This document shows positions 44,454 through 57,500 of a DNA stretch of 64,000 bases, one piece after another (the stretch's first letter is position 1; every line of letters starts with the position of its first letter). Under the pieces are notes generated by a model. The model saw nothing but the letters and a program-made list of their open reading frames with translations. It had not been told where the DNA came from and did not search any database. The stretch is from Daldinia sp. FL1419 (taxonomy: Eukaryota; Ascomycota; Sordariomycetes; Xylariales; Hypoxylaceae), in contig MU623385.1 of the NCBI GenBank assembly GCA_025201765.1, forward strand, positions 62,001 through 126,000. Direction: 5' to 3'. A program made the position numbers and the translations under genes.

Positions 44454-45112
44454 ATGATAAACGCAGTTCTGGTCTTTAACGGCCAAGGCCAACCAAGGCT
44501 GACCAAGTTTTATACTCAGCTGGTATGTATGCCTTATCCTACCTCCCTACCTACCTACCTAGCCGTAGCTTAGCCATCTCCTCTTCGATCCGGCCCTAAC
44601 AATCTCACCCGCAGGAAACTAGTATTCAGCAACGCCTCATCTCCGAGATCTTTACCCTGGTATCAAATCGACCGGACGGCGCCTGCAATTTCCTGCCTTT
44701 ACCCCCTCTACTCGCCGCCTCGGGGACGTCTCAATCCGCATCGGAGCCACACAACGACGTCCCGTCGCTCGTGACATATCGGCACTACGCGACGCTCTAC
44801 TTCATCGTGATATCCACGTCGACAGAGTCACCTCTAGCCCTGCTCGATCTGATCCAGGTATACGTAGAATCGCTAGACAAGCTATTCGAGAACGTCTGCG
44901 AGCTTGACCTCATCTTCAACTTCGAGACGCTGCACGCGGCGCTAAGCGAGATGATCGTCGGCGGCGTCGTCATCGAGACGAGTTTAGATCGCATAGTCGC
45001 CGGCGTGCGGGCACAAGGGACTATCACGAAGAGACCAGTCAACGAGTCTAGGAGCACGGGACTGGGTGCTGGGTTAGGCGTGGGCGGGCATTTCGTATGG
45101 CCCGGCAGGTAG
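44454..45112 (+). CDS. APS3: AP-3 adaptor complex sigma subunit
   Basis: Two exons (44454..44522, 44615..45112) give 188 residues; the 92-bp intron has donor GTATGT, a CCTAAC branch and CAG acceptor. Sigma subunits stabilise the adaptor core; AP-3 moves cargo from Golgi or endosomes to the vacuole. The start MINAVLVFNGQGQPRLTKFY is the sigma signature, followed by YRHYATLYFIVISTSTESPL, LDLIQVYVESLDKLFENVCELDLIF and HAALSEMIVGGVVIETS. The ~30-residue insert after RLISEIFTLVSNRPDGACNF and the glycine-rich tail are typical of sigma-3 in moulds. Function can be assigned with confidence from the family. Confidence 0.95.
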
Positions 45113-45402
45113 TTGCTGCAATACCCAAAGTGCGTGATGCATAGATACGGAGTCTGGGGTTTTTTCTTGTTGCAGGTTTTACGGATTATAGGACGAAGCA
45201 TTGAGTACGAGAGGCATTGTCTTTTTTTTTCTTTTTTTCTAAAAGTAGAAGGTTTCCCGAGTTTATACGGGTGCGGTGCAAATGACATCGAATGGGTATT
45301 CCTAGCCACCATCTCCTAAACTCCAACCATGCGTATAATGTGAGGCTTGTGATATACAGAGAATATGTAGTTATATGGACTATTTGGAGTTCGTGATGGC
45401 TG

Positions 45403-45916
45403 CTATATCGGGGGTACGTCTTTCGTTTCTCTGCTCGGGAGTAAATGCATCGAACACACTCCAGAATCCGTCTCGTAACTAGACGCATTGGTTAAAATAT
45501 AAGTAGCAGCGTTGATGGGGAACAACTGGCGTACTCTTTGGAATGGCTGGTGTTCTGTTTGCCAGTCCATGAATAAGACCGAATAAATCAAGACAACTAC
45601 AACGGAGAACGTTAGTATCGATTCTCATAACTAACCCCGAAAACACCTCTTTAGACTCACAAGTCACACTAAACAACTGCGCCAGCCTAACAAATTTATC
45701 CCATCGTGGTCGCGCCGTCGCAAGCTTCACCCTTCGCTTATATCGCCGTTCGAATCGGAACTGTTCTTTCTCGGAGAGCTTCGAGAAGTCCGGTGGCCAG
45801 ATCTTCTTGGGCTTGTATGGACTCCTATACAATTCTCCCAAGTGTGTCGACGTCGCATTCCTTAGTCTAGGAGGGATTGGCCTTCCAGCCATCCTTCGTG
45901 CTAGCGTTGCGAACAT
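45403..45916 (-). CDS. Probable small mitochondrial membrane protein
   Basis: Two exons (45916..45661, 45596..45403) give 149 residues; the 64-bp intron has donor GTGAGT, a perfect TACTAAC branch and TAG acceptor. The N-terminus is basic and Ser/Ala-rich (MFATLARRMAGRPIPPRLRN), as in mitochondrial presequences. Then come the conserved-looking KIWPPDFSKLSEKEQFRFER and KRRVKLATARPRWDK, and a single transmembrane segment (LFSVTFVLIYSVLFMDW) created by the splice. The C-terminal ~60 residues are soluble and less conserved-looking. I do not know a name for this family. It converges with AP-3 sigma, 290 bp apart. Confidence 0.72.
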
Positions 45917-47350
45917 TGCGGGGTGATGTTCTTCTACCTTGATAGCTGCGATTTGACATGCGCCGACAAAGTTCGAGTTAATCGGAGCTTATTTTCTAGT
46001 GTGGCTTGTTGGATGGTTGCACAGCCCCGAGATTTGGGGTAAGTTCTCATTAGCCACAGTTATATACTACCCCGCTAATGGTTGTTACCACTCTTCCATT
46101 GAGAAGATGAGAATGATAAATTCTGTATAAGTTCTTGTTTTTACCTACCCGGTACCCAATTTGATATTCCAAAGTCTCTTTAAAATAAGACATCTACTCC
46201 TAAGTAAGTAATACTGTTTGAAATGGTTAGAAATTTCAATTTACTAGGTATAACATAATTGAGTTATAAGTTGTACGAATTCGATAATGATAATTGAAAT
46301 AATCAATGTTACTTCCAATTATTAGGGGCATTCCGGCTTCAATTACCGCAACTTACCATAAAGCTATCCCTACCACCTATGGATCTGTCTTCTCCATAGA
46401 TACTAATATAAGTTGCTAAATACCTCTCGATATTCCAATGCTCAGATACAAGATAATTGGTCGACAGCCAACCCCAAACCCCAGAGTCGAACTTTACAAG
46501 TCATATAATACAAACTTTTCGGTATCACTTCTCTATAACGTTTTCCATGTCTATAAAAGATCGTCTAAGCAAACAGACCCAGGTCTTGCAGAAATTCCAA
46601 TTTATTTATAGCGACCTGCTCTATGCTATACTACCGTTGCATGCATCTGCAATAAGGAATATTTAGACATAGTTATAGGTATTAATAAATTTAATACTTA
46701 ATAATTACAATCACGGCAGTAGAATGGATCCATATTAGCGGGAATTCCGCCGTGCAATTCGTTCAAATCCTTGTTACGCTAAGATAGAGGTAGTTCCCCT
46801 CAATGCTCGGGGTCTCTCAAAAGGAGATAGCCGGAAAGCCTAACCTTAAATTATACATAGCTAAGTGACACTTATATGGCTCGTAATTGCAGTATTGCGG
46901 TACATATTGCGGTATCGCGGTCTTTTTACAAACCCTGTTCCCGTCTCCCGCGTTTCCCCATACGTAGGTAGGTACATACATAGTAAGTAGTATATTTTTT
47001 ATGCGCAAGGTTTTATTCAAACAACGAACCAACATCAACTTGGTCAACCACCGGTCATCTGGCGTCAGCTCTTGGAAATGGCTACATGACGGCCGAATAT
47101 GGCGCAATACCTACCGGGACACATGCAAATGCAGTTTGTCTCTGCTGATCGGTGCTTTTTTCTCACCTTTCGGCGAAACGCTAAGCCTTTCTCGTAAATC
47201 CTGTGCCATCCCAAGGACCCAAGTTTCAATCGTTTTGTGAGACGGAGTTGGCCTTGTCTGCTGGACCCTTGAAATCCTTCAACGCATTATTATTCAGCTG
47301 TTGCAGCCGGCCTTCTTTTTCTCCCGCTCTGCTCCCTCCCTCTGTTCAAC
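45917..47350. other. Divergent intergenic region, no gene seen
   Basis: About 1.4 kb between the divergent small membrane protein and the amino-acid permease. It is AT-rich from 46130 to 46730. No gene or RNA is supported. Confidence 0.4.
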
Positions 47351-49223
47351 ATGAGCACCGAACCGCTTCTCGCAGAGTCGCGTCGTCGTCTACAGAGGTC
47401 GTCTGATGAAGAAGACATGGGTTACGACAACGGTCTCGTCCATGAGGATGTCCTCGATGCGTACCGCGATGACCACGACGCCGATTTGGTCACGGCTACT
47501 GAGGCCCGCTCGCTGTCGCGTGGTCTCGGTCAACGACATCTTTCTATGATAGCTATTGCCGGAGCTATCGGTACCGGACTTTTTCTGGGACTCGGCGGTG
47601 CTATTCAAACAGCCGGCCCCCTCGGAGCTTTACTTGGCTATGCTATCGTCGGACTAATCGTATGTGCCGTGACTTTTGCATTAGGCGAGGTGGCAGCCTT
47701 GCTACCTGTAACCGGTTCCTTCGTGCGGCACGCCGAGTTCCTCGTAGATCCGGCACTCGGATTTGCGGTGGGTTGGAATTTAGTATACGGCGCCGCGCTA
47801 TCGATTCCGAGCGAGCTTACGGCTATCTGCGTGTTATTCACGTTCTGGACCGAAGATGTACACCCGGCAGCCTATATCATGAGCTTCATTGCGCTAACCT
47901 TCATCGTGGGCATCGCCTTCGTTCGAGTCTTTGGCGAGGTCGAGTTCGTGTTTGCCTTACTCAAAGTCTTGCTTATCGTCTTCCTCATCATTTTCGATAT
48001 CATCGTTGCTGCCGGTGGTATCCCTGGTATTCCAGCCACCGGGTTCAAGTATTGGCATAATCCGGGGCCTTTCGTCGAGTATATCGCCTCTGGAAACCTG
48101 GGTCGCTTTTTGGGCTTTTGGAGTGTCCTAGCCAGCGCTGTTTTCTCCTTTGCCGGAGTCGAGTCCATCGCCATGCCCGCGGCCGAGCTGCGGAACCCGG
48201 CACGAGCCATCCCACGAGCTTGCAAGGTATTGTAGATTATTGAAAAGTAGAATCAACATAACAGCTAATTAGTTTTTCGTAGCGTGTGTTCATCCGTGTG
48301 CTACTATTCTATATGCTAGCCATCTTCGTAGTTGGTTTACTAGTAGCTAGCGATGACGACCGGCTGAACGATTCCTCGGGTACCGCTGCACAAAGCCCGT
48401 TCGTCATTGCAGCCTCCGCCGCCGGTATCAGCGCCATTCCCAGTGTTGTCAACGCCGTAGTTATTACGTCAGCTTGGTCATCTTCGAACCAGACACTACT
48501 ATCCGGCACGCGTGTATTATATGCCTTGGCTCTGAAAGGACAAGCGCCTCGCATATTCCTCCGCACTACATCCTGGGGCACCCCATATGCCTGCGTGCTA
48601 TTCTACACAGCGTTCATGTTTCTCAGTTTCCTGAGCCTGAACTCAGGTGCGCTGACAGTATTCTGGTACCTTGTCGACTTAACGGCGGCCAGCATTCTGG
48701 TCTCATGGATAACGATATTAGTCAACCACATTCGGTTCAAGTTAGCCGTAGCAAAACAAGGTATTCCGCTTTCGCGGTTACCATGGCACAATTGGTGGTC
48801 TTGTAAGTATTTTATATGTGAAGATGGTGTATGAGTACTATACTGACTGCCCATCTAGATTACAGCTCAGTGCTCGCTCTCGTCATGTGCATTATAATAT
48901 TATTAACAGGCGGCTTTGAGGTCTTCACAGCAGGAAATTGGGACCCTAGCGGCTTCATTTCAGCCTACTTGTGCGTATTTTCCCCCGTTGATCCACGTGA
49001 ATATCCAAAAATATAGAAGATCTAGATACACTGACACTTACGTAGGGACATGCCACTTGTGCTTGGGGCTTATCTAATATATAAATACGTTAAGAAAACA
49101 AGGATTGCCTCGCTCAAGAGCATACCACTTGAAGACGCGATTTTACAAGCGGACCAGTATCCCGATGACCCTCAGGATAAATCGGAAGGTTGGACACGGG
49201 CTATCTCTTGGCTCTGGGATTAA
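47351..49223 (+). CDS. Amino-acid permease (APC/YAT family)
   Basis: Four exons (47351..48226, 48283..48802, 48859..48970, 49046..49223) give 561 residues; introns are 56, 56 and 75 bp. A fungal proton-amino acid symporter of the plasma membrane with 12 spans. Signatures: a ~60-residue cytosolic N-tail, then RGLGQRHLSMIAIAGAIGTG at the start of helix 1, GSFVRHAEFLVDPALGFAVG, FSFAGVESIAMPAAELRNP, SAWSSSNQTLLSGTRVLYAL and NHIRFKLAVAKQGIPLSRLP. The tail ending RAISWLWD is usual. Which amino acids it carries is unknown; the GSFVRHAEFL segment has His where many permeases have a hydroxyl residue. Confidence 0.93.
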
Positions 49224-49421
49224 TAGTTGGACAGAAGGCGAGTATAGACTTAGACCAAATAGATTATTATAATTTACAACTTGTACTCACATTCGTTGAA
49301 CTCTTTACCCCCCCACCTTCTCCCAGCTTATCACTGTTTGGATTAGGAGGAATCAGCTCAATTGTCTGCCTGATGCGTCCGGTTTTATCCAAATACCGCT
49401 AACCATATCATGAGTACATGT

Positions 49422-50368
49422 TCAAGCCGCGGTGATCTTAATATATCCAGTAAATTCGCCCGGGTTCAGCGGCTTCCCCGTAGCCAGATTGTTGCTATTA
49501 GGACCCAACAATCTCGCGAAATAGTATTCGCCCGCCTCGGTGTTGTTTTGGTAGTTAAATCCCCAAGTTGTGACATTTACAGATCCCAGGAATACGCCCG
49601 GTTGTGCTACTCCGTCTACAAGATGCGAGTCTGGATCATGTTAGCTTCACCTACTGACACAAGGATTCGCGTTCGGATATATATTTCTGCCTCATCATAT
49701 GTGATTATTTACGAAACAGTGGAAAGGGGTCTTGAAGGAGACGCTCATAACATACTAGGCACACGTTAGCATTTAAACAAACCATGGCGGTTAGGGACAA
49801 CAGATATCCCAATCAAAGTAAAATAGCAGGCGTACCAAATACCAAGATGGTAGTTAGGATCAGGCAGGTCTGGAAGACCAAACCCAAAGACAGATTCGGC
49901 AGGCGTCCCAGCCGCGATCAGGGTTTGCCACCGGTCACCCTCAATACCCACGTTCAGGTGGGCTTGGAGTGTGCCGTTCCCGCAGCGGAAAGGGGTCTCG
50001 TCGGCCTCGGTCGTTCCGTTTTCGGTCGTCGGTATTACCATCTACAGCGCATTCTAACGTTAGTCCTCGATCTCCCATCCTCGCGAAAACTTAGTAACCA
50101 AAAGAAAGCGCATCCGTACAAACCCCCAACTACCGCCACCAACAGCGATCGCAAACTTAGGGATAAATCGAAAGCCATCGAACTCCTTTCCCGTCGAATC
50201 GGTCACAACGCGCAATGGCCCAGCGATACCTGTCGCGTCGTCGTATCCAGGATAGGCTACGCAACCGTCTTCAAGAGGCACCGCCGTCACGTTCGGGGCA
50301 GCATGAACGATTCTTGTAAAGGCCAGTCCTATCGCCACTTTGGCTAACATACTTCGAAATCTATCCAT
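49422..50368 (-). CDS. Secreted protein of unknown function
   Basis: Proposed three exons (50368..50120, 50041..49843, 49630..49422) give 218 residues. Intron 1 (78 bp; GTACGG, CTAAC, TAG) is firm. Intron 2 (212 bp; GTATTT, CTAAC, CAG) is inferred because the reading frame resumes as coherent protein after it. The N-terminus is a signal peptide (MLAKVAIGLAFTRIVHAA). The mature part has VPLEDGCVAYPGYDDATGIA, RFIPKFAIAVGGGSWGF, FRCGNGTLQAHLNVGIEGD and at the end LGSVNVTTWGFNYQN and FTGYIKITAA. Several N-glycosylation sites are present. No domain is recognised. It converges with the permease, 198 bp apart. If intron 2 is wrong, the protein is shorter. Confidence 0.68.
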
Positions 50369-51112
50369 GGCCTCTCTCTTATGTGCCTCGTCGTTCTACA
50401 GTTGTCGTCGAAATAGGAGTATGGCTCGCCTTGGACGTTGTGCATAGGATAAGCTGCAGGTCATCTACCTCCGCCGAGGCAGACCCCTGATCTATTTATT
50501 CGCAGATCTACATATCGATCCGATAAGGAATCTTCCATCCTCATACTTAATATAGAATGTCCAGGTAAATAAAGATACGACAATCTGCCTCCTTAGACGG
50601 CTAATTCGATCCAGCCAATCAGGATCACAATGCAAAGTTTCTGTATATACTTCTCGGCAGTTCATCACCAGTAATCCCCAGTCTAATGTTTCCCATAATA
50701 AACTTGGAGCATTATAGAGGTGTGGGCGTGTTGCTATCACACATCATCGGGCATGCTAGGGGGGCTACGGGGAAAGGGGGTATTCACAGGTCAGTAGGTA
50801 CCTACCTATATAACAAAGTAGAAATGCGGGTTGTGATATTATTGCAGCCAATCCAATATATACAGATTTTACATACAGATTTTACTATCCATACAAGCGG
50901 AAAAGAGAATCACGTATGAAAATGAAAGACTGCACGTATAAACGCAAAGAAATGTCGTTATTCGTCTAAACTAGTGGTCCTGTAGTCTACCTAGTTACCC
51001 TGGCTAATTCGACTAATATCCATTCTAGACAAGGGTCAACGTAGTAGTATCACGAACATTAGCACACAAAAAAAATTAAAATTCCGACAAGAGAAAAAAA
51101 AAAAGGAAGAAG
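50369..51112. other. Intergenic, no gene seen
   Basis: About 745 bp holding the presumed promoter of the secreted protein. Only low-complexity A-rich stretches are visible from 51068 onward. Confidence 0.4.
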
Positions 51113-51120
51113 AAAAAAAA
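51113..51120 (-). terminator. RNA polymerase III terminator of tRNA-Met
   Basis: Eight thymidines on the minus strand, ten bases after the 3' end of the tRNA gene. Confidence 0.85.
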
Positions 51121-51130
51121 CCATATGACT

Positions 51131-51202
51131 TAGCTTCACTCCGTTTCGATCGGAGGACCTCCGGGTTATGAGCCCGGCGCGCTTCCGCTGCGCCACGAAG
51201 CT
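51131..51202 (-). tRNA. tRNA-Met (CAU), elongator type
   Basis: 72-nt cloverleaf read on the minus strand. Acceptor arms AGCTTCG and TGAAGCT pair over seven positions with one G-U, followed by discriminator A. The anticodon stem-loop is CCGGG-CTCATAA-CCCGG with CAT anticodon. The T arm is CTCCG-ATCGAAA-CGGAG. The A box TGGCGCAGCGG and B box GATCGAAAC are present. There is no intron. The acceptor stem does not start with the A1-U72 pair of initiator tRNA plus the GGG/CCC stem usual there, so it is the elongator. Confidence 0.93.
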
Positions 51203-54105
51203 TTTTGACAGTCTTAGTTGAACGATGCAAACGCTATCGCGGCTTATACGTATCTAGTTTGTTAGGTGTTGTCGCACTGGCCTACGCACCTTGATTGTCT
51301 TACATTCACAGACTATGTAATAATGTAACTGCCTCTTGCTTGTTGAATTGTCCTACCTACGATTTAATTTCTACATCGTTCCGTGGTTTGGGATGACTGC
51401 GCGTCTTCGCTGTGTTCCTTCTCCTACGACAACGTCCGTTGACAAAATCATGTTTGTGCCATGAAAATAGTATGCGCTATCCCCCCCTTTTCTTAAACTC
51501 GCGGGCTGATAGTAGGTAGAGTCCAGTGGGTGTACCGAAGCCTAGGGGGCCTGAGAATTAATCCGCAGATATCCCTCGATCTCCCACCAATAGTGCCCTT
51601 TGCAACCCCATGGAGCATCCTCTGTTATTAGTCTTCAGGCTCGTAGAGTTTTTTCTAGATGGTAAATATACGAATGCCTCACATAAATCCCCATATCCTA
51701 TCTACGCTTGCCAATGACTATTATTAACCTAGTGGGTTCCCTCGACCAAAAACCGATTCTCCCAAGTAGGCATATCCGCTTCAATCCTTGCCGCAATATC
51801 CATCTATTCTTGAAGCCTCAAAGATCTCCCGGTGATAGTCTTAGTAGGCACATCTTATGCTATAGTAGCAGAGACTAAAGTTAGTACCGCTCATTTTCCA
51901 TGGACTTGAGGATTTCTAGAGACTGGCCCCCCTTGGAAACCCAGCCATAGTAATTGGGGGAATCAAGAATCATATCGAAAACCACGGCTAATATAATTAG
52001 AGCAACGATAGAGAGTGTGGATTGTAGGGTGCACATTTCAAGTAGTGTAAACTCGATTCTCTTGGAGTGCAACTTGACAAACTATCTTTGGACTACCACT
52101 ACTATGCTCTGTTTGTAACTTTAGGGGGCGTTGTACATTATATCTGCGTGTCAGGCGGCAAGTATTATGACTTTCACTACCTTATCCTTCCCCTGTCAGT
52201 GAAATCTACCTGCTGCTGTCTCAACTCTGGGTAGGTGCCCTTTATGCCTGATGTCTACCTCTTTTTACGTGTATTCGTTATTTATTATATCGTGATTAAT
52301 CGCATAGACAATCTTGTAGTGCCTCATGAGTCATGATATGCCACGTCGGACAACTTTACAAGGAAAGGTGTTAGCTCTTGACTAAACGATTGGTTTTATC
52401 AAATGTCTATTAATTCGTCCGTCAACAATGATATGGTGGGATTCGCATCCGTGATATATCTACTTCGAACGTATAGAATAATTCTCGTAGCCCTAATTCA
52501 ATACACAAAACTATCAGTTTCAACATACCTATTAAAGCGGGCTTGGTTCAAGAACAAGAGAGGCGTTTTCATGTCTACGTCTTTTTATTTAGTTTAGACA
52601 CAAGAACAAAGATTAGAAAGGTTATCCCGAAACGTCCAGTCGAAGTTTTATAGTTTCAAGTATTCTATTCCATAATAACCTTTCATTAAAGCCAGGACTT
52701 AACGTCGATGAACTATCATATTGGTTTTGACGGCCCTACATCACCGAAAGACAAGCGACCCAGAGAAAAGGGATAAAATTATTAGATATGGATTTGAAAT
52801 AATTATGTCTTAGAGTCGCCGGATTCCTAAAACGTTGGCGCGCTGGGTAGCAACCGTATTCTTGCCATGGTTCCGAGCTACCGTGCAACTCTCGCGCCGA
52901 ACTTAACTCCAGCACCAGTAATACTAGAAGCGGCCAAGCAGAATCGAGAGAGAACCAGACTGTTTCGGCGACGAGTGGCGATTGTGTTCGTCTGGCTCCA
53001 GGCTAAGGAAAGTCTTGCCGTCGACATGATACAAACACAGCGCTCACGCCGCCCCCCCTTTGGACCAAAACAGCAACCTACTACCTAGTCGAGACTATTC
53101 CAGAGTACGATAACGTCAATTTCAGCTCCAGATCATCTGAATCAGGAAGCTTAGCGGCAGAGCTGGAAAGGACGACGAGTTCGTTTAGACGTCATCGTCC
53201 GAGAGAGTTTCACTTTGGAATATGAATAACATCTTATAAAGCGACACGAGCGTATGGGTGATCAGTCTTCTTTGTCATGTCATCCGAAGCATCGATGATG
53301 ATCTCGTATCTAACCTAATAGGTTCAAAAAGGTCAGCTCATCTTGCATGGTATTTGTGGGTTTGTGGTATCGTGTTGCTGAATCTGTGTAATTGAATCCG
53401 ATTGAGTAACAAGTCACATGTTTGACTCTAACTTGTATACGGTTCCGGATTCGTACCTTAGTACATACATAGCACTCAATGTCTCTTGTCAACTGCCTTT
53501 TTTTGAAGGTGGCTGCGACCTTCTTCTCGTGTGGCACGGCATTAATTTTGAATTATTTCGCCCCAGTCTGATTGGCCCTTCGCATTAAACAAGCCCCTTG
53601 ACCTGCCTATCCTGGAAGTCCCCCAGAAAGGCGAGACCTTAAGTGGCTCCACTAATATGCCAGCGGACTTACAGACTTACACCGGGTCCCCAGGCTGCTC
53701 CCAGCTCTTTCCCCAACACAAAGCATAGCTGGTCCAGGCGTGGAAGGCAGAAGGCGAAAGGCGGGAAGGGGGCAGTTCACAAGATTCATAAGATCGGACA
53801 TGCTAGTTCAAACTGCCCAAGTTCCACCATCATTGACGTTTTTTTTTTAATCTTCGATCTGATTCAACTAGAACTCGATCCTGTACTATCCTTCTCCAGA
53901 TAAAAAGAAAAATTCAAGCTTTTACAAATAGTCTAAGCTTTCTTCTCCCTCTTGGCCGGTCTTGGTTGATATCTCTCTTTGTCGCATCACTAGCATCATA
54001 CCTACATCTTGTAGCTATCATCTATTATTGGTCATTTCTACCATCCATCTGCAAGCCACATTTACCGCCTAAATCCAAAAGCACCTACCCTCTAATCAAA
54101 CAAAT
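51203..54105. other. Gene-poor region
   Basis: 2.9 kb with no gene I can defend. A GC-richer patch at 52860-53090 has a 73-codon frame without features. Confidence 0.4.
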
Positions 54106-54550
54106 ATGCGTTTCTTCTCTACGATCGCTGCGGCCCTTGCTGTCGCTGCTGGCGTCTCAGCCGTCGATATCCAAAAGTCCGTTATCGTTAGCTTCCCGAG
54201 TGGTACCACCGACGACATCGTCAACCGTGCGAAGGACGATATCCGAAATGCCGGTGGCGTGATTACCCACGAGTACCAACTTATCAAGTACGCACTCACT
54301 TCGATCGACATTCTTCTCCTTACCTTGTATCCCTTTGGTATCCCTTTGTCTTCAATCGTATATTACGTCATGGGCAAGATATATGCTCTAAGTAGTGAAT
54401 GGATAGGCTAACTAGGTGATCCTTAACGTTAGGGGCTTCGCAGCTAAGGCACCGCAGAAGATCCTCGAGACGGTTTCGGCCTGGAGTGCCGAGTACAACG
54501 CTGTCATCGAAGAGGACCAGGTGGTCCAAATTTCCTCGGGCGAGAGTTAG
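54106..54550 (+). CDS. Secreted I9-type peptidase inhibitor
   Basis: Two exons (54106..54287, 54433..54550) give 99 residues; the 145-bp intron has donor GTACGC and TAG acceptor. A signal peptide (MRFFSTIAAALAVAAGVSA) is followed by one inhibitor I9 domain: KSVIVSFPSGTTDDIVNRAK, then NAGGVITHEYQLIKGFAAKAP and the terminal VIEEDQVVQI. The domain matches the propeptide of subtilisin-like proteases and free inhibitors such as yeast PBI2, which are cytosolic or vacuolar; this one is predicted to be secreted. No catalytic subtilase domain follows, so it is a stand-alone inhibitor or chaperone. The domain is complete for its family (~75 residues). Confidence 0.9.
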
Positions 54551-57500
54551 GCGCTCGGTGCTTGACCGCATACTTAACGACGGCCATGACTACGGCGCCG
54601 GACGGCTTACAAGATACCCCCTCCTCTCCGTACTATGGAGCCCGCAAGCAGACAGACGGGACAGGCGTTGTTGAAGAACAGGTGATACGAAAAGTGGACG
54701 TACGGAGTGAATCGAATTAGAAAACATGCTTTTTGGCGTTTTTATTTTGTAGTTCTTGGGAGGAGATGGTTTCCTAAAGAGACAAGTTCTTTAAGGCGGC
54801 TATCGTGTTCATAGAAAATATTACACTTTCGCTGCATCGTGTTGTTTTTTGGTCTTTAGTTACCTCAGTGCCCAACCGGACGGGATCAGTCGGTGGGATG
54901 ACCGTGCTGGTATGATTTATTATTTGTAATTTGTGGGTTGGAGTTGTCCATACGCTACTCACCATGACCAAATGACGCCGAGGATGCATGGTTTCTTCTT
55001 GGAGCAATGCTAGCGTTATCTCCTTGAATATGCAGATATGCATCAATAAATCGGGAGGGTGGCTGGACAGCTTTCGGAGTGCGGTAGGCTTCCGAGAAGG
55101 TCTAGGTGGCCATATATGGTATTTAGGAAAATTGGCTTCGTTGGCTATATGCAAGTTCTCTGCGTCCCAGCATTCCAGCATTCCAGCAACCCGATTCTAC
55201 GCAGCTGCCACGTTAGCCGCAGAGTTATTGTGGAGTTCACGATGGAGTCTCACCGCGTTTGACTCCCCCACCCCTGCCGGACATTGTTGTCTGCCGCTAT
55301 TTCGAGCTTAAGTGGGCAGATGAGAGGTCAAAAGCAAGATCATACATCTTCACGATGTGAAATAGTTATTGGAGTTTGCAGGGAGACACCGGAGCTGTGG
55401 GCTGTTCTTATGGTTTAGTATACGCACGAATACTCACCTGATGCCAAAATAATTCTCGAGGTGGTATTTATGCGTGCATTATGTTCCCCATCGAATGCCT
55501 TACATGAGTGGGCCCCGTCCAGCGTTTATTACAACGGCACGAGTGGAAGCCCTGTTGAATGAAGAGGCGGTAGGTCCATTATCACCTCAAGTTGGGTATG
55601 TTGTCTAGAGGCCCAACGTTACCGACACTATTTTACCCATTCGGCCGACTCCGCTAAAATCTGGTTCGGATTTCCAATAGCCAATGGTCTCGAATAACCG
55701 TTAGTCTCGTCGAACGCTCTTTGGACCAACCTATCACAGACGTATCTTTTGTCACGAGAGATGTTAGACCCAGATGACTTTGCACCGCTCGGCTCGTCCA
55801 GTTCGAATACATGTGGCATGGACATTGTCGTGAAACTTATAGATTGGCCAATTGTCTCTTTGATAAATCTGTATGCCGAAAGTCTCCCCTTAAAAGATAC
55901 TCATAATCGAAATCTGATGTCACTGCATGCCAATCCCATGCATAGACAGCGGGCGTCGCAACGCGTAAGCCCTTTCGCGGATTGATAGAGGAAGCCGTCA
56001 ATTGCCAATGTTTGATACATGGATTGCATCCAATGGCGCAGATATCGCGTATGACGACAAACCCTTTGAGTAGCGTAGCGTAGACTGCGTAGTGTAGGTA
56101 GGTACCTGAGGGGTAGGTATGATATTGCTAAAGGAACCCGTTTTGGAGCTTTGACACTCGGGTTGATCGTGTTACATCGAGGTCACTGTGGGGGCGCATT
56201 GCATCTTGAAACAGACGGTAGTGATGAAATGTGACGCTGTGCTGTCCATCTTGGTAGTCCGGGCGTTGATATTTAGCCCAAGTGACCTGTCAACCCGTAT
56301 CAATTCGTTCGAAAAGACAGTTAACGAGTTGATCATTTTTGGATAGACTTGCAAAGTGTCCCTTGCTGGCGCTGATCTATTAAATAAGATGAGTTGCAAA
56401 GAAGTTCTGTTTGCAGGTCCCAGATGTCCCCGAGGTCAAAGGTTGTTTCTTGAGGTATGATCCAAGTCGAGGATTTACGAAACACATATTTTTTGGCGTT
56501 GCAACTTATCCCTTATTCCTACGAATTAATTAAAAAAAGAAGGCTGTTGTTATATCATTGGAAGCTGTTTAGTATTAATGATAAGGAAGTCATATTGAGA
56601 AATTTGATTATTGCTATCTTTATTCTCTTCCAAGCTTATTAACAATTAAAGACTTGGATTTACCTAGCAGCAACTTTGGATGAAAATATGCACGTACATA
56701 AGTACCTAGGTATGTAGGTACCTATTTTCATTGTGTAGGTATAAAATGTCATATCATAAAATCTACGGTCTTTCGTACCTGACGTGCATTAGAGGTAGGT
56801 TGTCAACTAACCTAGGTTCCATACTATGTATGTAAAACGACTCTAGCTCGAACGTGGATACGTACATTATGCACCATTCAGCATGCACATGTGCAGTTTT
56901 AAGTGTATTGGCTCATGCAACATCCCTGCAAATACAGGCGCCATAGGGTCGTGGTCTCCCCTTTTGAACGTGCTTTAATCGATATTGGGGGGTCCATAGG
57001 GACCCGTGCCGCCTGGTCCGTCGATCAGTTTTTATTCAATAGTAATGCTCAAGTAGCGTCCATTATGTACAGAATTAAGAGGTAATGTTATGTAGTACCT
57101 AGCATAAGAATTGTATGGATGCACGTAGTGTACAATGCTTTTTAATACAATGCGGGTACCTATCCGATTGTGCATCTGATTATGTCCCCGTTCTTCGTCG
57201 AGTTCCAAATACATGTTGTATGAATTAACCTGAACTACTACTCAACTCGTCTTTGACCTCAAGTCATAATTTCTTTACAGCCTTTGGCTAACAATGACAA
57301 CAGAGAGAGGTCGCTGAGAAACGATGCTCTTGTCTATTAGTTAAGTCATTGTAATTCTTTAATACAATGAATTGTATTCCTCTTTTGTAGTGCTGTCCCA
57401 TATCAAATCCCACTTCGAAGCCCTTCGTACGTCCTCGAACACGATTTCCCATCGAGCTATTTATATACCGACGTCAAGTACTCGACAAAATTACCCAGGG

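Noticed and set aside
52867..53088. 73-codon frame in a GC-richer patch
   Set aside because: No signal, domain or partner exons; treated as chance.
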